Shown piece after piece: positions 16,947 to 26,192 of a DNA stretch of 64,000 bases. The notes beneath the pieces are model-generated. The model did not search any database, had not been told where the DNA came from, and saw nothing but the letters and a program-made list of their open reading frames with translations. A program made the translations under genes and the position numbers. Within the stretch, counting starts at the first letter, position 1. Every line of letters starts with the position of its first letter. The stretch comes from Sphingobacteriales bacterium (lineage in GTDB: Bacteria; Bacteroidota; Bacteroidia; Chitinophagales; UBA2359). The DNA is taken from positions 4,278,001-4,342,000 of the forward strand of contig CP064999.1 of assembly GCA_016700115.1 (NCBI GenBank), read 5' to 3'.

Positions 16947-18269
16947 TTATTCTTTCGGTGTTTGTTCTTCTTTTGTTTCTGAAAACAAACCGTCTTTGTT
17001 GTCTAAATTGGGTGTCGTTGTTTGTTCGGGATTAGTTATTTCAAGTTGAACTTCTTTGTTGTTTTTGTCAATGACTTCTTTAAACGGTTCTGGCACTTCC
17101 GTAACTGCATTTTTAGCAAGTTTTTTGGAATGCTGGGTTTTAGCAACTTGTTCAATTTCTGAAACTTTATCAGAGTTCATTTTACTTGGAATAGTTGTCT
17201 GTTCTTGCTCCAACTTGTTAGTTTTTTTGCTGGTTTTGTTTTCAGGCTTTTCTTTGTCAAATTCTGAAAAGAACCTACTAAACCCAAAGAAAGAACCTGC
17301 TAACCAAATTGCTGTAATAAGATTATTTTTGTAATCAGTATCTTTGAAATTTTGTACTATTTGTGGTAGAGAAGTTTCAGATACTTGTTTTCCTTCATTT
17401 AAAACTGCCCGTATCTTAAAGTAAAAAAGATAAGTTGCAAACTGAAAATTTGCACTTTTCATTCCTTCTTTAACTTTCAAATATTTGCTATCAAGCAAGT
17501 TTATAATCTGTGAAAATTCAAGGTGTTTAAAATCTGTTTCATTACCCTTAATTAAGGCAACTACAAACTGACTATCTGTTGCTGATTTTACTTTATCACT
17601 TTGTGTTTGGGCAAATAAAAAACCTGTATCACAAAGAAACCCTAAATCATTTTCAGGTATAATGCCGCCATATCTTTCATAGCAAAGTACCTTTAAAAGA
17701 TTATTAGTCGTCTTAGGCATATCACCTGCTTTTACTTTGGGGTTACTGCGAAAGTTATAAGCCTCAACAAAAGTGTCTTTTAAACTCTGTTCATATTGCT
17801 TAATCAATGAATTTTCTAACCCCAAAATTTTAAGCAAAGCAAACCCTCCTTGAAAATATCCTTTCAATTTAAAACTCTGTTCTACTTTTTTGACTTCCTT
17901 CTCGAAAATAGGTTTTTCAAGTTTTATACCCTCTCCCAAATTCAGAGATTTTGCCCCTCTTTCTGAAAGTGGGTAAATCCTTTTAATATCTTGGAAACTT
18001 ATTTCCAAAGGTTGTTCAAGATTAGGAAAAGTAACAACTTTATTTTGAATTATTTGAGTGGAAAAACTTAAATCAAACTCAATGAGCAATACCTCAAAGT
18101 CTTCCTCAAATACAGGAAGTTTACTTGGTAAAATTCCTTCGGGAATTTCTGGTAGGTAGTTTTCAAGTTTGGCAAAAATAATTCGGCTACTGTCTATCGT
18201 ATTAAAGCCCTGACGATAGAGAGTAACTAACTGATTTTTGTATATCGGAACAATTACAGTCGTTTGCAT
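16947..18269 (-). CDS. Unknown third component of the Hsp70/helicase operon
   Basis: A 440-residue protein that I cannot assign to a family. The first about 130 residues are beta-rich (MQTTVIVPIYKNQLVTLYRQG). Residues 130-310 are helical, and a single hydrophobic stretch near 316-336 (NLITAIWLAGSFFGFSRFF) may be a membrane or buried helix. The last about 100 residues are a Lys/Glu/Thr-rich, probably disordered tail. It follows the helicase gene by 20 bases and is the last gene before an attC-like site, so it belongs to the same transcript. It could be the sensor or effector of the module; this is only inference. Confidence 0.6.
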   Translation of the reverse strand: MQTTVIVPIYKNQLVTLYRQGFNTIDSSRIIFAKLENYLPEIPEGILPSKLPVFEEDFEVLLIEFDLSFSTQIIQNKVVTFPNLEQPLEISFQDIKRIYPLSERGAKSLNLGEGIKLEKPIFEKEVKKVEQSFKLKGYFQGGFALLKILGLENSLIKQYEQSLKDTFVEAYNFRSNPKVKAGDMPKTTNNLLKVLCYERYGGIIPENDLGFLCDTGFLFAQTQSDKVKSATDSQFVVALIKGNETDFKHLEFSQIINLLDSKYLKVKEGMKSANFQFATYLFYFKIRAVLNEGKQVSETSLPQIVQNFKDTDYKNNLITAIWLAGSFFGFSRFFSEFDKEKPENKTSKKTNKLEQEQTTIPSKMNSDKVSEIEQVAKTQHSKKLAKNAVTEVPEPFKEVIDKNNKEVQLEITNPEQTTTPNLDNKDGLFSETKEEQTPKE

Positions 18270-18289
18270 TGTTTATAATTTTTAAATTA

Positions 18290-19459
18290 TTAGAAAGCAA
18301 TATCGTCATCATCTACGGAAGACGAACCACTAAATAGATTTTCTTCTTTTTTGACTTCTTCAAGAAGTTCAGAAATGTCCTTTACTCTACATTCTCCTTG
18401 CACCAAAGCAACGTATTTGTGGGGACTGTTTGCTGCGTAAGTTAGATATAAATTTTCTCTACTCCTTGTAATCGCCACAAAGAAAAGTGTTTTTGACATT
18501 TCCTCACTATCTTTCCAAATAGTCATACCTCCATACAAATTAGGAATAAACACATTTTTAAAGTCCAACCCCTTTGAACTATGGTAAGTCATCACCATTA
18601 CTTTGTTCTTTCCTACTGCGTTATCCAATGAGCCAAAACCGTTACCAATGTACTCTAACTTAACATTGTGTTTATCAAGATGCTTATTTCGGGCTTCATT
18701 ATCATTCATACTTTCGTCAAGTGTCGGTTTGTTTTCGTGACTTAAAACAAAGTTCATAAACTTAACGATAGAACTATGAAATGGCAACAAAACTACTGTC
18801 GGGCTATTTGAATTTGAAGCCTGTAATTTTGCTTTCCTCCAAACAAATTCAAATTCATCAGCACTAAAAGGTCTTGCTTTGCCTATAATTACCTGAACAT
18901 CTTTTTTATTCCAATCTTCTTTTGCTCCTAAAACATCACTTTTGAAAAATGACGCAATCTTTTTCAAGGTTTTAGTAAGCCTATGAATTATTTTAAGTAC
19001 AAATGTTTGAGCATTTAGCAAATTTTCAATTTCACTTGGCGAAACTGTGCCTTCATAAATTGATTGGTTCATATCACCTGCACTAATTACCCTGCTTGAA
19101 CGTCTTTTTAGTTCTTTAACCACATTTGCGGGCAAGTCTTGCACTTCATCAACCAAAATCAAATCATAAGTTTTTGATGATTTTTGAAATTGAAAATAAG
19201 TCATTACTTCAACTTTTGATTTGAGTTCAGAAGGAATACCTGTCTTAATCATATCAATTAAGGCGTGGGTATAAAGCACAAAGCAAACCTTTAAGTTTGG
19301 GTTTTTATTGTATGCTTTTATAAGTGAATGAACAAGTAATACAGACTTTCCGCTGCCTGCGTGTCCTTGTATCCAATAATTTTTATTTTCGCTAAACTTG
19401 CTATCAACGAAATCACGTTGCTCTGGGTCAAGTTCTGCATATTCTTTAAACCACTTCAT
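18290..19459 (-). CDS. Compact UvrD/Rep-type SF1 helicase
   Basis: A 389-residue P-loop protein with superfamily 1 helicase motifs: Walker A IQGHAGSGKSVLL (about residues 32-44), Walker B LILVDEVQDLP (about 100-110), motif III-like VISAGDMNQSIYEG, motif V-like MVMTYHSSKGLDFKNVF, and motif VI FFVAITRSRENLYL near residue 336. It is far shorter than UvrD or Rep (about 670-720 residues) and lacks most insertion domains. It lies 6 bases after the Hsp70-like gene and 20 bases before an unknown gene, so it acts with them. Gabija also uses a UvrD-like protein, but no GajA-like partner is present here. Confidence 0.82.
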   Translation of the reverse strand: MKWFKEYAELDPEQRDFVDSKFSENKNYWIQGHAGSGKSVLLVHSLIKAYNKNPNLKVCFVLYTHALIDMIKTGIPSELKSKVEVMTYFQFQKSSKTYDLILVDEVQDLPANVVKELKRRSSRVISAGDMNQSIYEGTVSPSEIENLLNAQTFVLKIIHRLTKTLKKIASFFKSDVLGAKEDWNKKDVQVIIGKARPFSADEFEFVWRKAKLQASNSNSPTVVLLPFHSSIVKFMNFVLSHENKPTLDESMNDNEARNKHLDKHNVKLEYIGNGFGSLDNAVGKNKVMVMTYHSSKGLDFKNVFIPNLYGGMTIWKDSEEMSKTLFFVAITRSRENLYLTYAANSPHKYVALVQGECRVKDISELLEEVKKEENLFSGSSSVDDDDIAF

Positions 19460-19465
19460 AGGAAA

Positions 19466-21886
19466 TTAGATTTTTGAAAGTGAATTATTTTCTTTGTTCG
19501 CAACCAAGTTGCCTGAGTTTATCAAGTCTTTTTCAGAAGTACGGTTGTCTTTTTCTTTCTGACGGACTTGCTGGGCAAATTCTCGGTTTCCTAAAATATT
19601 GGCACAGTCCGCAAGGCGGTGATAATCCTCAATTTTCAGATTTCCGTTATCAAAACGTCTTTTGAAAATGTCAAAGGCTTTTTGTACCATTTCTTTTCCA
19701 CGACTTTCGCCCTTATTCATAAGGTATTCACCGTAGTGGTGCAAGGTATAAGGATATTCACTATCCATTTTTAGAGATTGTTCCATTAACTGCTCATATC
19801 TGTTTTTGTCTTGATAACGGATATTTACAGCCAAGTTAAATGCTGCAACGGGTGTAGCATTTTTTTCTAAGTTCTTTTCGTAATACTCAATCTCTTTGTC
19901 TTTATATCCCGCTTTTCCATAATAATAACCTATATTATTTAGGTTGTCTTTATCGGGAAACATCTCTTGCACACTTTCCAAAGTTTCTGCTGCTCGTAAC
20001 GGATTGTTTGCTTTGATGTATGCCTCGTGTAAATTCATAGCGGCTTGATAAGTAGGTTTTCCGCCATTTTTATAGGTTGCATCATTAAACTGTTTTTCTG
20101 CCTCTTTTACTATTCGTTCCTCTGTACGTAGAGAACGGTTAGCATATGGATTTACAGGTTTTACCTTTACTGTTTGGTAATTTACAGTTGCTGAAATGTG
20201 CAAGAGTTTATCGGGTGTAATATGACACTCTACTTTGATAGGTGTGTTAAATCTAAAACCTTCGTTTGTAGGACTTTCAAACGTGATTATTTGTAGAATT
20301 TTGCTTGTATCAGATACGCAAATCGGAATTTCTAAGGTTTTTTGTCCTTCTCGTTGTGGTACTAAATCATCAATGATAAAATTATCACAAGGAATAGGCG
20401 TGCCTTCCTTTACCAAAGTTCGCATTTGAAAATTCTTGGTAACTATCATAATTGGCTCACTTGTAATTGGTTGAATTACATTTTTGCCAAAACCATTGAA
20501 AAGTAAAGAATGAATGGCTGCCCCTGCCGATACATGAGTTTGCAAATCATACGGAATAATCAATTCACTTTCATCAAAGTATTGACGAAGTGCATCTTGC
20601 ACATACGGATTTTTAGCACTTCCCCCAATTAGCAAAACGTAATCTATCTCCTCTTTATCAAGTTCTGCTTTTTTTAAGGCTGACTGAATTGGATTAAAAA
20701 TGCTAATAAAATCGTCTTCATCTTGGTAAGACACCTTTTTACTGTTTGTACTCAAAAAGGTTGTCATCACTTCTTTAAACTGTTGGTAAGACATTTTCGG
20801 CTGTGAAAGCACTAATTTTCTTTTGGGCAAAGCAATATTTATAGGATTTCCTAATGTTACAAAGTTTGAACTTCCTGCAACTAATGGCAAATTAGAACTA
20901 ATGCTTTCACTTGATACACTCTTACAAATAGCAATTTTTAGTTCTTCGGCTGCTTTAAGCAACTTAGGAATAATGCGTTTTGTAATATCTGGGGTTTTAA
21001 GTTCTTTATCTTTAATTCCGTTTTCTTGGTAAAGTTGTGGCAATAAGACTTGGTAAGCAATAAGCCTATCAATATCATCTCCGCCTAATTTTTCAAAACG
21101 TGAAATAGATAGATTTTTAGATTTTAGCCCTAATTCGTTCTCTATTTCTAAAATTGAAATGTCGCAAGTTCCTGCACCAAAATCAAAAACTAAAATATGC
21201 AATCTATCATTTTCAGGTACAAACAACTTTGTGTTATTTGGATTTGTATTGGTTTCCACTATGTAACTCAAAAACGCTGCATTTGGCTCATCAATCAAAC
21301 ATTGATTATCAACAGGAATGCCTGCATACTCTAATGCCTCTATCAAATCTTTTCTTTGATTAGCCTCAAAAGATGCAGGTATGCTAACAGCATATTTTAT
21401 ATTTCGTGAAAGGTTATTTTTTGAAATATAATTATCTATCTCTTTTTTGAGAAATTGAAAAAAAACCTTTGCAGCATCTTTGGGCGTTAAAATTTTGTAT
21501 TGGGTTTTCTCATTTAAATCACTTTTATAATACTGGTTGCCTAAATCTTCTCCTAATTTCATTTTGAAAGAAAACCAAACATTTTTTCCTTCTGCAAGGG
21601 TATATTTTAAGTCTGCTGCACCTTTTCCTACATATAAAGTGTCGTTGTACCAAGCAATTACGGAAGGTACTTTATCCGCAGAATATCCCGAATTATGTGG
21701 TGGAATAATTTGGTTAATGTTTAACGCAAAAGTCTGAATTGGTACAGTTCCGCCAAGTTTAGCAACACTTACAACGGTGGTAGATGTTCCAAAGTCAATA
21801 CCCATGTAAGTTGTATTAAGTGGATTTGAATAGCCCTTTTTTTGTAGTTCGGGCATTAGTGAATTTATTGTTACTTCTGTTGTCAT
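19466..21886 (-). CDS. Hsp70 (DnaK)-like ATPase with C-terminal TPR repeats
   Basis: An 806-residue protein. The actin-like ATPase domain (about residues 15-475) has the phosphate-1 motif GIDFGTSTT, the phosphate-2 motif LVFDFGAGTCDISIL, and the adenosine motif VLLIGGSAKNPYV. A short substrate-binding-like beta region follows (about 480-600), then four or so TPR-like repeats (about 615-760) instead of the DnaK lid. It is therefore not the housekeeping chaperone. The frame extends 28 codons upstream into the IS terminus, so the ATG at 21886 (MTTEVTINS) is preferred. It heads a three-gene operon with a SF1 helicase and an unknown protein. Confidence 0.85.
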   Translation of the reverse strand: MTTEVTINSLMPELQKKGYSNPLNTTYMGIDFGTSTTVVSVAKLGGTVPIQTFALNINQIIPPHNSGYSADKVPSVIAWYNDTLYVGKGAADLKYTLAEGKNVWFSFKMKLGEDLGNQYYKSDLNEKTQYKILTPKDAAKVFFQFLKKEIDNYISKNNLSRNIKYAVSIPASFEANQRKDLIEALEYAGIPVDNQCLIDEPNAAFLSYIVETNTNPNNTKLFVPENDRLHILVFDFGAGTCDISILEIENELGLKSKNLSISRFEKLGGDDIDRLIAYQVLLPQLYQENGIKDKELKTPDITKRIIPKLLKAAEELKIAICKSVSSESISSNLPLVAGSSNFVTLGNPINIALPKRKLVLSQPKMSYQQFKEVMTTFLSTNSKKVSYQDEDDFISIFNPIQSALKKAELDKEEIDYVLLIGGSAKNPYVQDALRQYFDESELIIPYDLQTHVSAGAAIHSLLFNGFGKNVIQPITSEPIMIVTKNFQMRTLVKEGTPIPCDNFIIDDLVPQREGQKTLEIPICVSDTSKILQIITFESPTNEGFRFNTPIKVECHITPDKLLHISATVNYQTVKVKPVNPYANRSLRTEERIVKEAEKQFNDATYKNGGKPTYQAAMNLHEAYIKANNPLRAAETLESVQEMFPDKDNLNNIGYYYGKAGYKDKEIEYYEKNLEKNATPVAAFNLAVNIRYQDKNRYEQLMEQSLKMDSEYPYTLHHYGEYLMNKGESRGKEMVQKAFDIFKRRFDNGNLKIEDYHRLADCANILGNREFAQQVRQKEKDNRTSEKDLINSGNLVANKENNSLSKI

Positions 21887-21930
21887 TAAGTTTTGTTTTG
21901 TTGTTGGTCTTTCAAAATGGCAGGCAACGT

Positions 21931-23643
21931 CAGGCTGTGAAAAAACTTGTTTTTTTGCAAAAACTCTCATAAAAACTGGCTATAGAATAATCCCCAAAGC
22001 CTATACTTTTGATTGGAGCGGAGATGTTTTTGAGGTTACAACTTTTGTTCAAAATGAAAAAGAGTGCTGAGAGGCAATATAAAAGTCGTTTTTTTGAGCA
22101 AACAAGACTACTTTGGATAGTCGGGCTGCCAATTTTTGAGCTTTATCAATAGTTCTTCCATCCCAAGTATGTTGATAGTGCGTTTGATGTTATAGACCAA
22201 CAAAATCAAACTGTGTTCTCCGTTTACTTTTGATAACCCTGGAGGTTGGTGTAGTAGTAGTTCCATTGCCGTTTGATAGTTCCAAAAATATGTTCGTTGA
22301 TTTCCTGCCGTTTGCGGTATTGTGCTTTTGGGTTTGATAGCGTTCGCTGTTTTGGGCTACTACTTCGGCAAATTCGCTGCGTTCTATTTCCCTACCCCCT
22401 TTTGCCTGCCGGTACAGAGGTGTTTTACCAGGCAGTTTTTGCAAGCAGAGGTTCTATATTTTTTAAACTTGTAGGGGGTGTAATCTCTTGCTTTGTTGTG
22501 CCATCTGCCTTTGGTCGAAAGCGTTTCGCCTTGCGGACAAGTGTAGGTGTCTGTTTCCTGGTTGTAGGTGAACTGAGTGACCAAGTAGGCTTCAGTGGTG
22601 CCGTGTGCGTTGCTGTTTACCGTTTCCTGTTGGGCAACGATGGTGGTGATGCCGGCTTCTTTGCACTCGCTTAGTTGCCGGGCATTGTGGTAGCCTTTGT
22701 CGGCTAAAATGGTCGTGTTTTCCAATTGTAAGTTTTCTTTTGCTTCGGTGGCTATGCCACTAAGGGCATTTCTGTCGTTTTGGTTGATCGTATGGGTTGC
22801 CACCACAAGGCTATGTTTACTATCCACTGCTGTTTGTATATTATAGGCTACCTCTACCACCTGACCATGAATGAGCAAGGAACGGGCATCTGTATCAGTC
22901 GTACTCACTTGTGTAGCGCCTGTTTTCTCTATTTGGGATGCCAACGCTTCGTATTTCAGCTTGCCGGCTTGCAGGCGATTGATTTTCTCTTGTATCTGCT
23001 TTATCTCAGCTTGACGGTCGCTTTGGTCGTTTTGCTCTAATTCTGCTATGTATTGCTCCGTTTGACGTGAAATGTAGGCTAAGTGACGCTCTATCTTCTT
23101 CGGGTTGTAGTTATTTTTTTTGCTGTTGTTCGCCCTAATCTTTGTGCCGTCTATAGCAATTGTTTCACCACTCACCAATTCGGCATCTTTCAAAAAAAGC
23201 AAAAACAACTTAAAGGTTTTGCGCAACGCATCCGGATTGTCTTTGCGAAAATCGGCAATGCTGTGGTAGTTAGGCACCAAACTGTGACAAAGCCACTGCA
23301 TTTCTATATTGCGGATACACTCTTTTTCGAGCTTCCGGCTGCTGCGGATGCCATTTAAATAGCCGTATAAATATATTTTCAGAAACAAAGAGGTCTCAAA
23401 AGGTGGTCTCCCTTCTGGCTTTAATGTTTGTACTTCCAAAACCCAATTTTAATAAATCCAGATGTTCAACAAATGCGTCAATAAACCGAACCGGGTTATC
23501 AGCTCTGATGTCGCTCTCCAAACAGACTATTTGCATCTGCAGGCGGGGTGTTCCTTGTAAGTATGCCATAGCATAAAATTACGCATTTTTTGTTACTTTT
23601 TAGAATATTATTGTATATTTGTTGGCAGTTTTTTCACAGGCTG
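21931..23643 (-). mobile_element. IS1182-type insertion sequence, full length but decayed (1713 bp)
   Basis: Terminal inverted repeats CAGGCTGTGAAAAAACT and AGTTTTTTCACAGGCTG define the ends. Both flanks carry ACGT (21927-21930 and 23644-23647), a 4-base palindromic target duplication. The single transposase gene on the minus strand is broken by frameshifts. Sequences related to its left end occur at 2600, 4643, 6036, 7543 and 13699, each directly after a box ending AACGT or similar. Confidence 0.85.
22108..23569 (-). pseudogene. Frameshifted IS1182-family transposase
   Basis: The intact form would start at 23569 (MAYLQGTPR) and end at 22108 (QPDYPK). A first frameshift lies near 23440, between LLKLGF and VQTLKPEG. 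A second lies near 22390 after CTGRQKG, and a third near 22310-22330 after ERYQTQK, as shown by comparison with the deleted copy at 7617-8117. Catalytic motifs still visible are AIDGTKIRANNS, ILADKGYHNARQL and the cysteine cluster CKNCLVKHLCTG typical of IS1182-type enzymes. It is not expected to be functional. Confidence 0.85.
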
Positions 23644-23767
23644 ACGTTTTTCGGCTTTGCGTTCGGGCGGGCTTTTTAGCACTACACTCGATACGAAGAA
23701 CCGCACTTCAATTATACACAAAATTGTCAATAGAAGCACGTCACCCCGCCTGACGCAAAACCGATGT

Positions 23768-25557
23768 GCTTGTTGCGCAACTCAAAGATAAACAAAAGCA
23801 ACAATATACACAAAATTGCTTCATTTTTATCAATAAATTTTGAAAAACGCATAAAACATTGTATCTTTATGAATGCAAGGACATCAAAAATTACAAGCCA
23901 AATTATACTATCAAGTCAATATAAATGACTTGGTTCCGGTAGATAACTTCTATCGGAAACTAGATGAAAATCTTGATTTGGGTTTTCTCTATCCGGCTAC
24001 AGCACCTTATTATGGTAGTGAAGGTCAGCAGTCAATAGATCCTGTAGTATTTTTCAAAATACTATTAGTTGGGTATCTAAACAATATCAACTCCGATCGC
24101 AAACTCATTGCTTTTTGCAGTGATAGTTTAAGTATTCGATTATTTCTAAAGTATGACTTAGACGAAGATTTACCATGGCACAGCACCATCAGCCGCACCC
24201 GACAACTATATGGGGAGGAGATATTTTTATCTCTGTTTCAAAAAGTGCTGAAAATGTGCATCAATAAAGGTATGGTGCGCGGTAAACGGCAATGTATTGA
24301 CAGCGCATTTATGAAAGCTAACGCGAGTATGGATAGTTTGGTGGAGAAAGAAGTATTAGAGGATGCCTCGGCTTATGTGAATGAATTGGAAGAAAACAGC
24401 GAAAACAAAGTTACCAGTGGGCGCAAAAAGATAGTAGAACAACATCATGCCTGGAAAAAGGAAACTTACAAATCTATGCCGGGTAATACCAATAGCGAAA
24501 GAGTAGATGAAGATGGTCAACCCATTCGCCCCAAGTTTTTGAGTAACCACACTCATTATTCGCCTACCGACCCTGATGCAAAAATAAGCGTAAAGCCGGG
24601 CAAAGCCCGACAACTCAACTATTCGGGGCAGTTGGCGGTAGATGATGCCCACCATGTCATTACAGGTGCCTGTGCAAGTACAGCCGGAAGTAGAGACAGT
24701 GCTATTCTTCACGAAATTTTAGACCAAACCATTCTCAATCTTCAAGATAATGAGTTACAAATAGACCAGATAGTAGCCGATGCCGGCTACAGTAGCGGAG
24801 AAGCATTGCAGTATTTAGAAGAAAAAAAGATAGATGCCTGGATACCGAACTTTGGACAATACAAACCGGAACGGGAAGGGTTTGTGTATAACCAGGAAAA
24901 AGACCAATATGAATGCATACGGGAGGGCGGTAACAAAGCCATACTGCCCATGAAGAAACAACATATAGATAGTAAGGGCTACGAAAAGAAAACCTACCGA
25001 AGCAGTGAAACCGTTTGCAAAAATTGCCCATTAAGAGAACTCTGTATAGGCAGTAACACCAAATTTAAGAAGATAGACGACTCGATACACAAGCCATTGT
25101 ATGACAAAATGCACCAAAAACTGACTAATAATAAATCGTATCATCGCAGGTTAGTCAAACGCCGGAGTGCTACTGTAGAACCCGTATTGGGAACCTTGAT
25201 TAACTATCATAGTATGAAACGGGTTAACACTCGGGGAATGGAACAAGCCAACAAACACGTTCTGATGGCTGCCCTCACCTACAACCTAAAAAAATATCTG
25301 AAATTTGAACGCAAAAAACCAAATATCAAGACACAAGCCCTTCAAGCACTGATAAATATGCCGACTTATGCCGGTAAAACATGTTTTTTGTCTGGTTATG
25401 CCAAACTTAATCTGCAAACAACCCTTCCAAAGCTATTTCTGCTCCAGGTTGCTTTATTAAGACCGGTTAGACGACTAATTAGCAGATGCCTTTAATTTGA
25501 ATGCAAATTTCTTAAAAATCGGGGATTTAGTGGTTTTTGAGTAGTTGTGCAACAGTT
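23768..25557 (+). mobile_element. IS1182-type insertion sequence, apparently intact (1.79 kb)
   Basis: Inverted termini TTGTTGCGCAACT (left) and AGTTGTGCAACA (right) flank one transposase gene. The 8-base direct repeat ACCGATGT occurs at 23760-23767 and 25558-25565. Since ACC follows this right end at most other copies, the true duplication may be only GATGT. The element sits in the right box of an attC-like site whose left box is occupied by another IS. Its right end alone recurs at 1862, 2823, 4867, 6259, 14018 and 29596. Confidence 0.8.
23873..25495 (+). CDS. IS1182-family transposase (DDE type)
   Basis: A 540-residue uninterrupted transposase. It has an N-terminal DUF772-like region (QQSIDPVVFFKILLVGYLNN, about residues 50-69), the first catalytic Asp in RQCIDSAFMKANAS (about 142), the second in VADAGYSSGEALQYLE (about 302), and the Glu in SATVEPVLGTLIN (about 443). 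A cysteine cluster CKNCPLRELCIG precedes the Glu. The length is typical for IS1182. It is only distantly similar to the transposase of the neighbouring element, so the two belong to the same family but different subgroups. It is the only intact transposase in the window. Confidence 0.9.
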   Translation: MQGHQKLQAKLYYQVNINDLVPVDNFYRKLDENLDLGFLYPATAPYYGSEGQQSIDPVVFFKILLVGYLNNINSDRKLIAFCSDSLSIRLFLKYDLDEDLPWHSTISRTRQLYGEEIFLSLFQKVLKMCINKGMVRGKRQCIDSAFMKANASMDSLVEKEVLEDASAYVNELEENSENKVTSGRKKIVEQHHAWKKETYKSMPGNTNSERVDEDGQPIRPKFLSNHTHYSPTDPDAKISVKPGKARQLNYSGQLAVDDAHHVITGACASTAGSRDSAILHEILDQTILNLQDNELQIDQIVADAGYSSGEALQYLEEKKIDAWIPNFGQYKPEREGFVYNQEKDQYECIREGGNKAILPMKKQHIDSKGYEKKTYRSSETVCKNCPLRELCIGSNTKFKKIDDSIHKPLYDKMHQKLTNNKSYHRRLVKRRSATVEPVLGTLINYHSMKRVNTRGMEQANKHVLMAALTYNLKKYLKFERKKPNIKTQALQALINMPTYAGKTCFLSGYAKLNLQTTLPKLFLLQVALLRPVRRLISRCL

Positions 25558-25583
25558 ACCGATGTTGGCAGTAGTGCTTCTTC

Positions 25584-26192
25584 TTACAGCTTGATAATTT
25601 CCTTTATCAACGCTTTCCTTGCGTAAAATGCTCTGCTTGTCGAACCGTGTCCCGCACCTTTAGTTCTTGCTTGTATCCATTTGCAGTCTTTGCCTGTCAA
25701 TGCTGCAAAACCTTTCGTTTTTAATTTGTTACGAATGAATTCATAGTCGGCTTGAATCTCTTGTATCAATGTATCACTCTCTAAAAAGTCAAATGATTGA
25801 ACTTTTAGCAACTCAGATTTTTCATTGTGTTTGCCGTTCCAAGAAACTGCACAATAAACAAGTGATTTCAATTTCTCCCAACAATGACTTTTGAAAAATG
25901 GTGTGTCAATTAAATTTTGTGGATTTATCATGGTAATAGCAAATGTTTCTTTGGGTGTCCATTCGCCTTTTACTTTGTAAAATGCAGTTGATTTTAGTTC
26001 AAATCCAAGTCCGTTTGGTGCTTGTTTGTTGTCGTTAGAAAGTCCTGCTAAATGTTCTAAAGTCAAGCCTTTCCAACCTTTATTTTGTTTACCGTCCTTA
26101 TATGTTGTTATGCCGTATTGCTTCGCTAATTCTGATAAGTCTTGCCCAATAAATTTTTCAAGATTGCGAATTGCTATTACTCTCGTTACCAT
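25584..26192 (-). CDS. MutH/Sau3AI-like restriction endonuclease
   Basis: A 202-residue single-domain protein that aligns by eye with MutH: NKGWKGLTLEHLAGLS, then LGFELKSTAF (the ExK catalytic motif, about residues 63-72), then ETFAITMINPQ and HCWEKLKSLVYCAVSW. The C-terminal end TKGAGHGSTSRAFYARK replaces the MutH tail. Since it overlaps a DpnA-like GATC-type methyltransferase gene by one base, it is more likely a restriction enzyme than a mismatch-repair nuclease; GATC is the plausible but unproven target. A MvaI/BcnI-family assignment is an alternative. Confidence 0.7.
   Translation of the reverse strand: MVTRVIAIRNLEKFIGQDLSELAKQYGITTYKDGKQNKGWKGLTLEHLAGLSNDNKQAPNGLGFELKSTAFYKVKGEWTPKETFAITMINPQNLIDTPFFKSHCWEKLKSLVYCAVSWNGKHNEKSELLKVQSFDFLESDTLIQEIQADYEFIRNKLKTKGFAALTGKDCKWIQARTKGAGHGSTSRAFYARKALIKEIIKL

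Larger units (their letters stand above)
21919..25575 (-). other. attC-like site split by two insertion sequences
   Basis: Left box GGCAGGCAACGT is at 21919-21930. The folded core is at 23644-23767, with arms TCGGCTTTGCGTTCGGGCGGG and its near-complement CCCCGCCTGACGCAAAACCGA. The right box GATGTTGGCAG is at 25561-25571. Deleting the two insertion sequences with one copy of their target repeats (ACGT; ACCGATGT) joins these into one site of the same shape and length as those at 16806 and 27190. The site lies between the MutH-like nuclease gene and the Hsp70 operon. Confidence 0.62.

Noticed and set aside
21887..21970. N-terminal extension of the Hsp70-like protein
   Set aside because: The extra 28 codons lie across the IS terminus and the attC-like box; the ATPase domain begins shortly after the ATG at 21886.
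21931..25557. Composite transposon formed by the two IS1182-type elements
   Set aside because: The elements have different ends and different transposases, each has its own target repeat, and only the core of one attC-like site lies between them.
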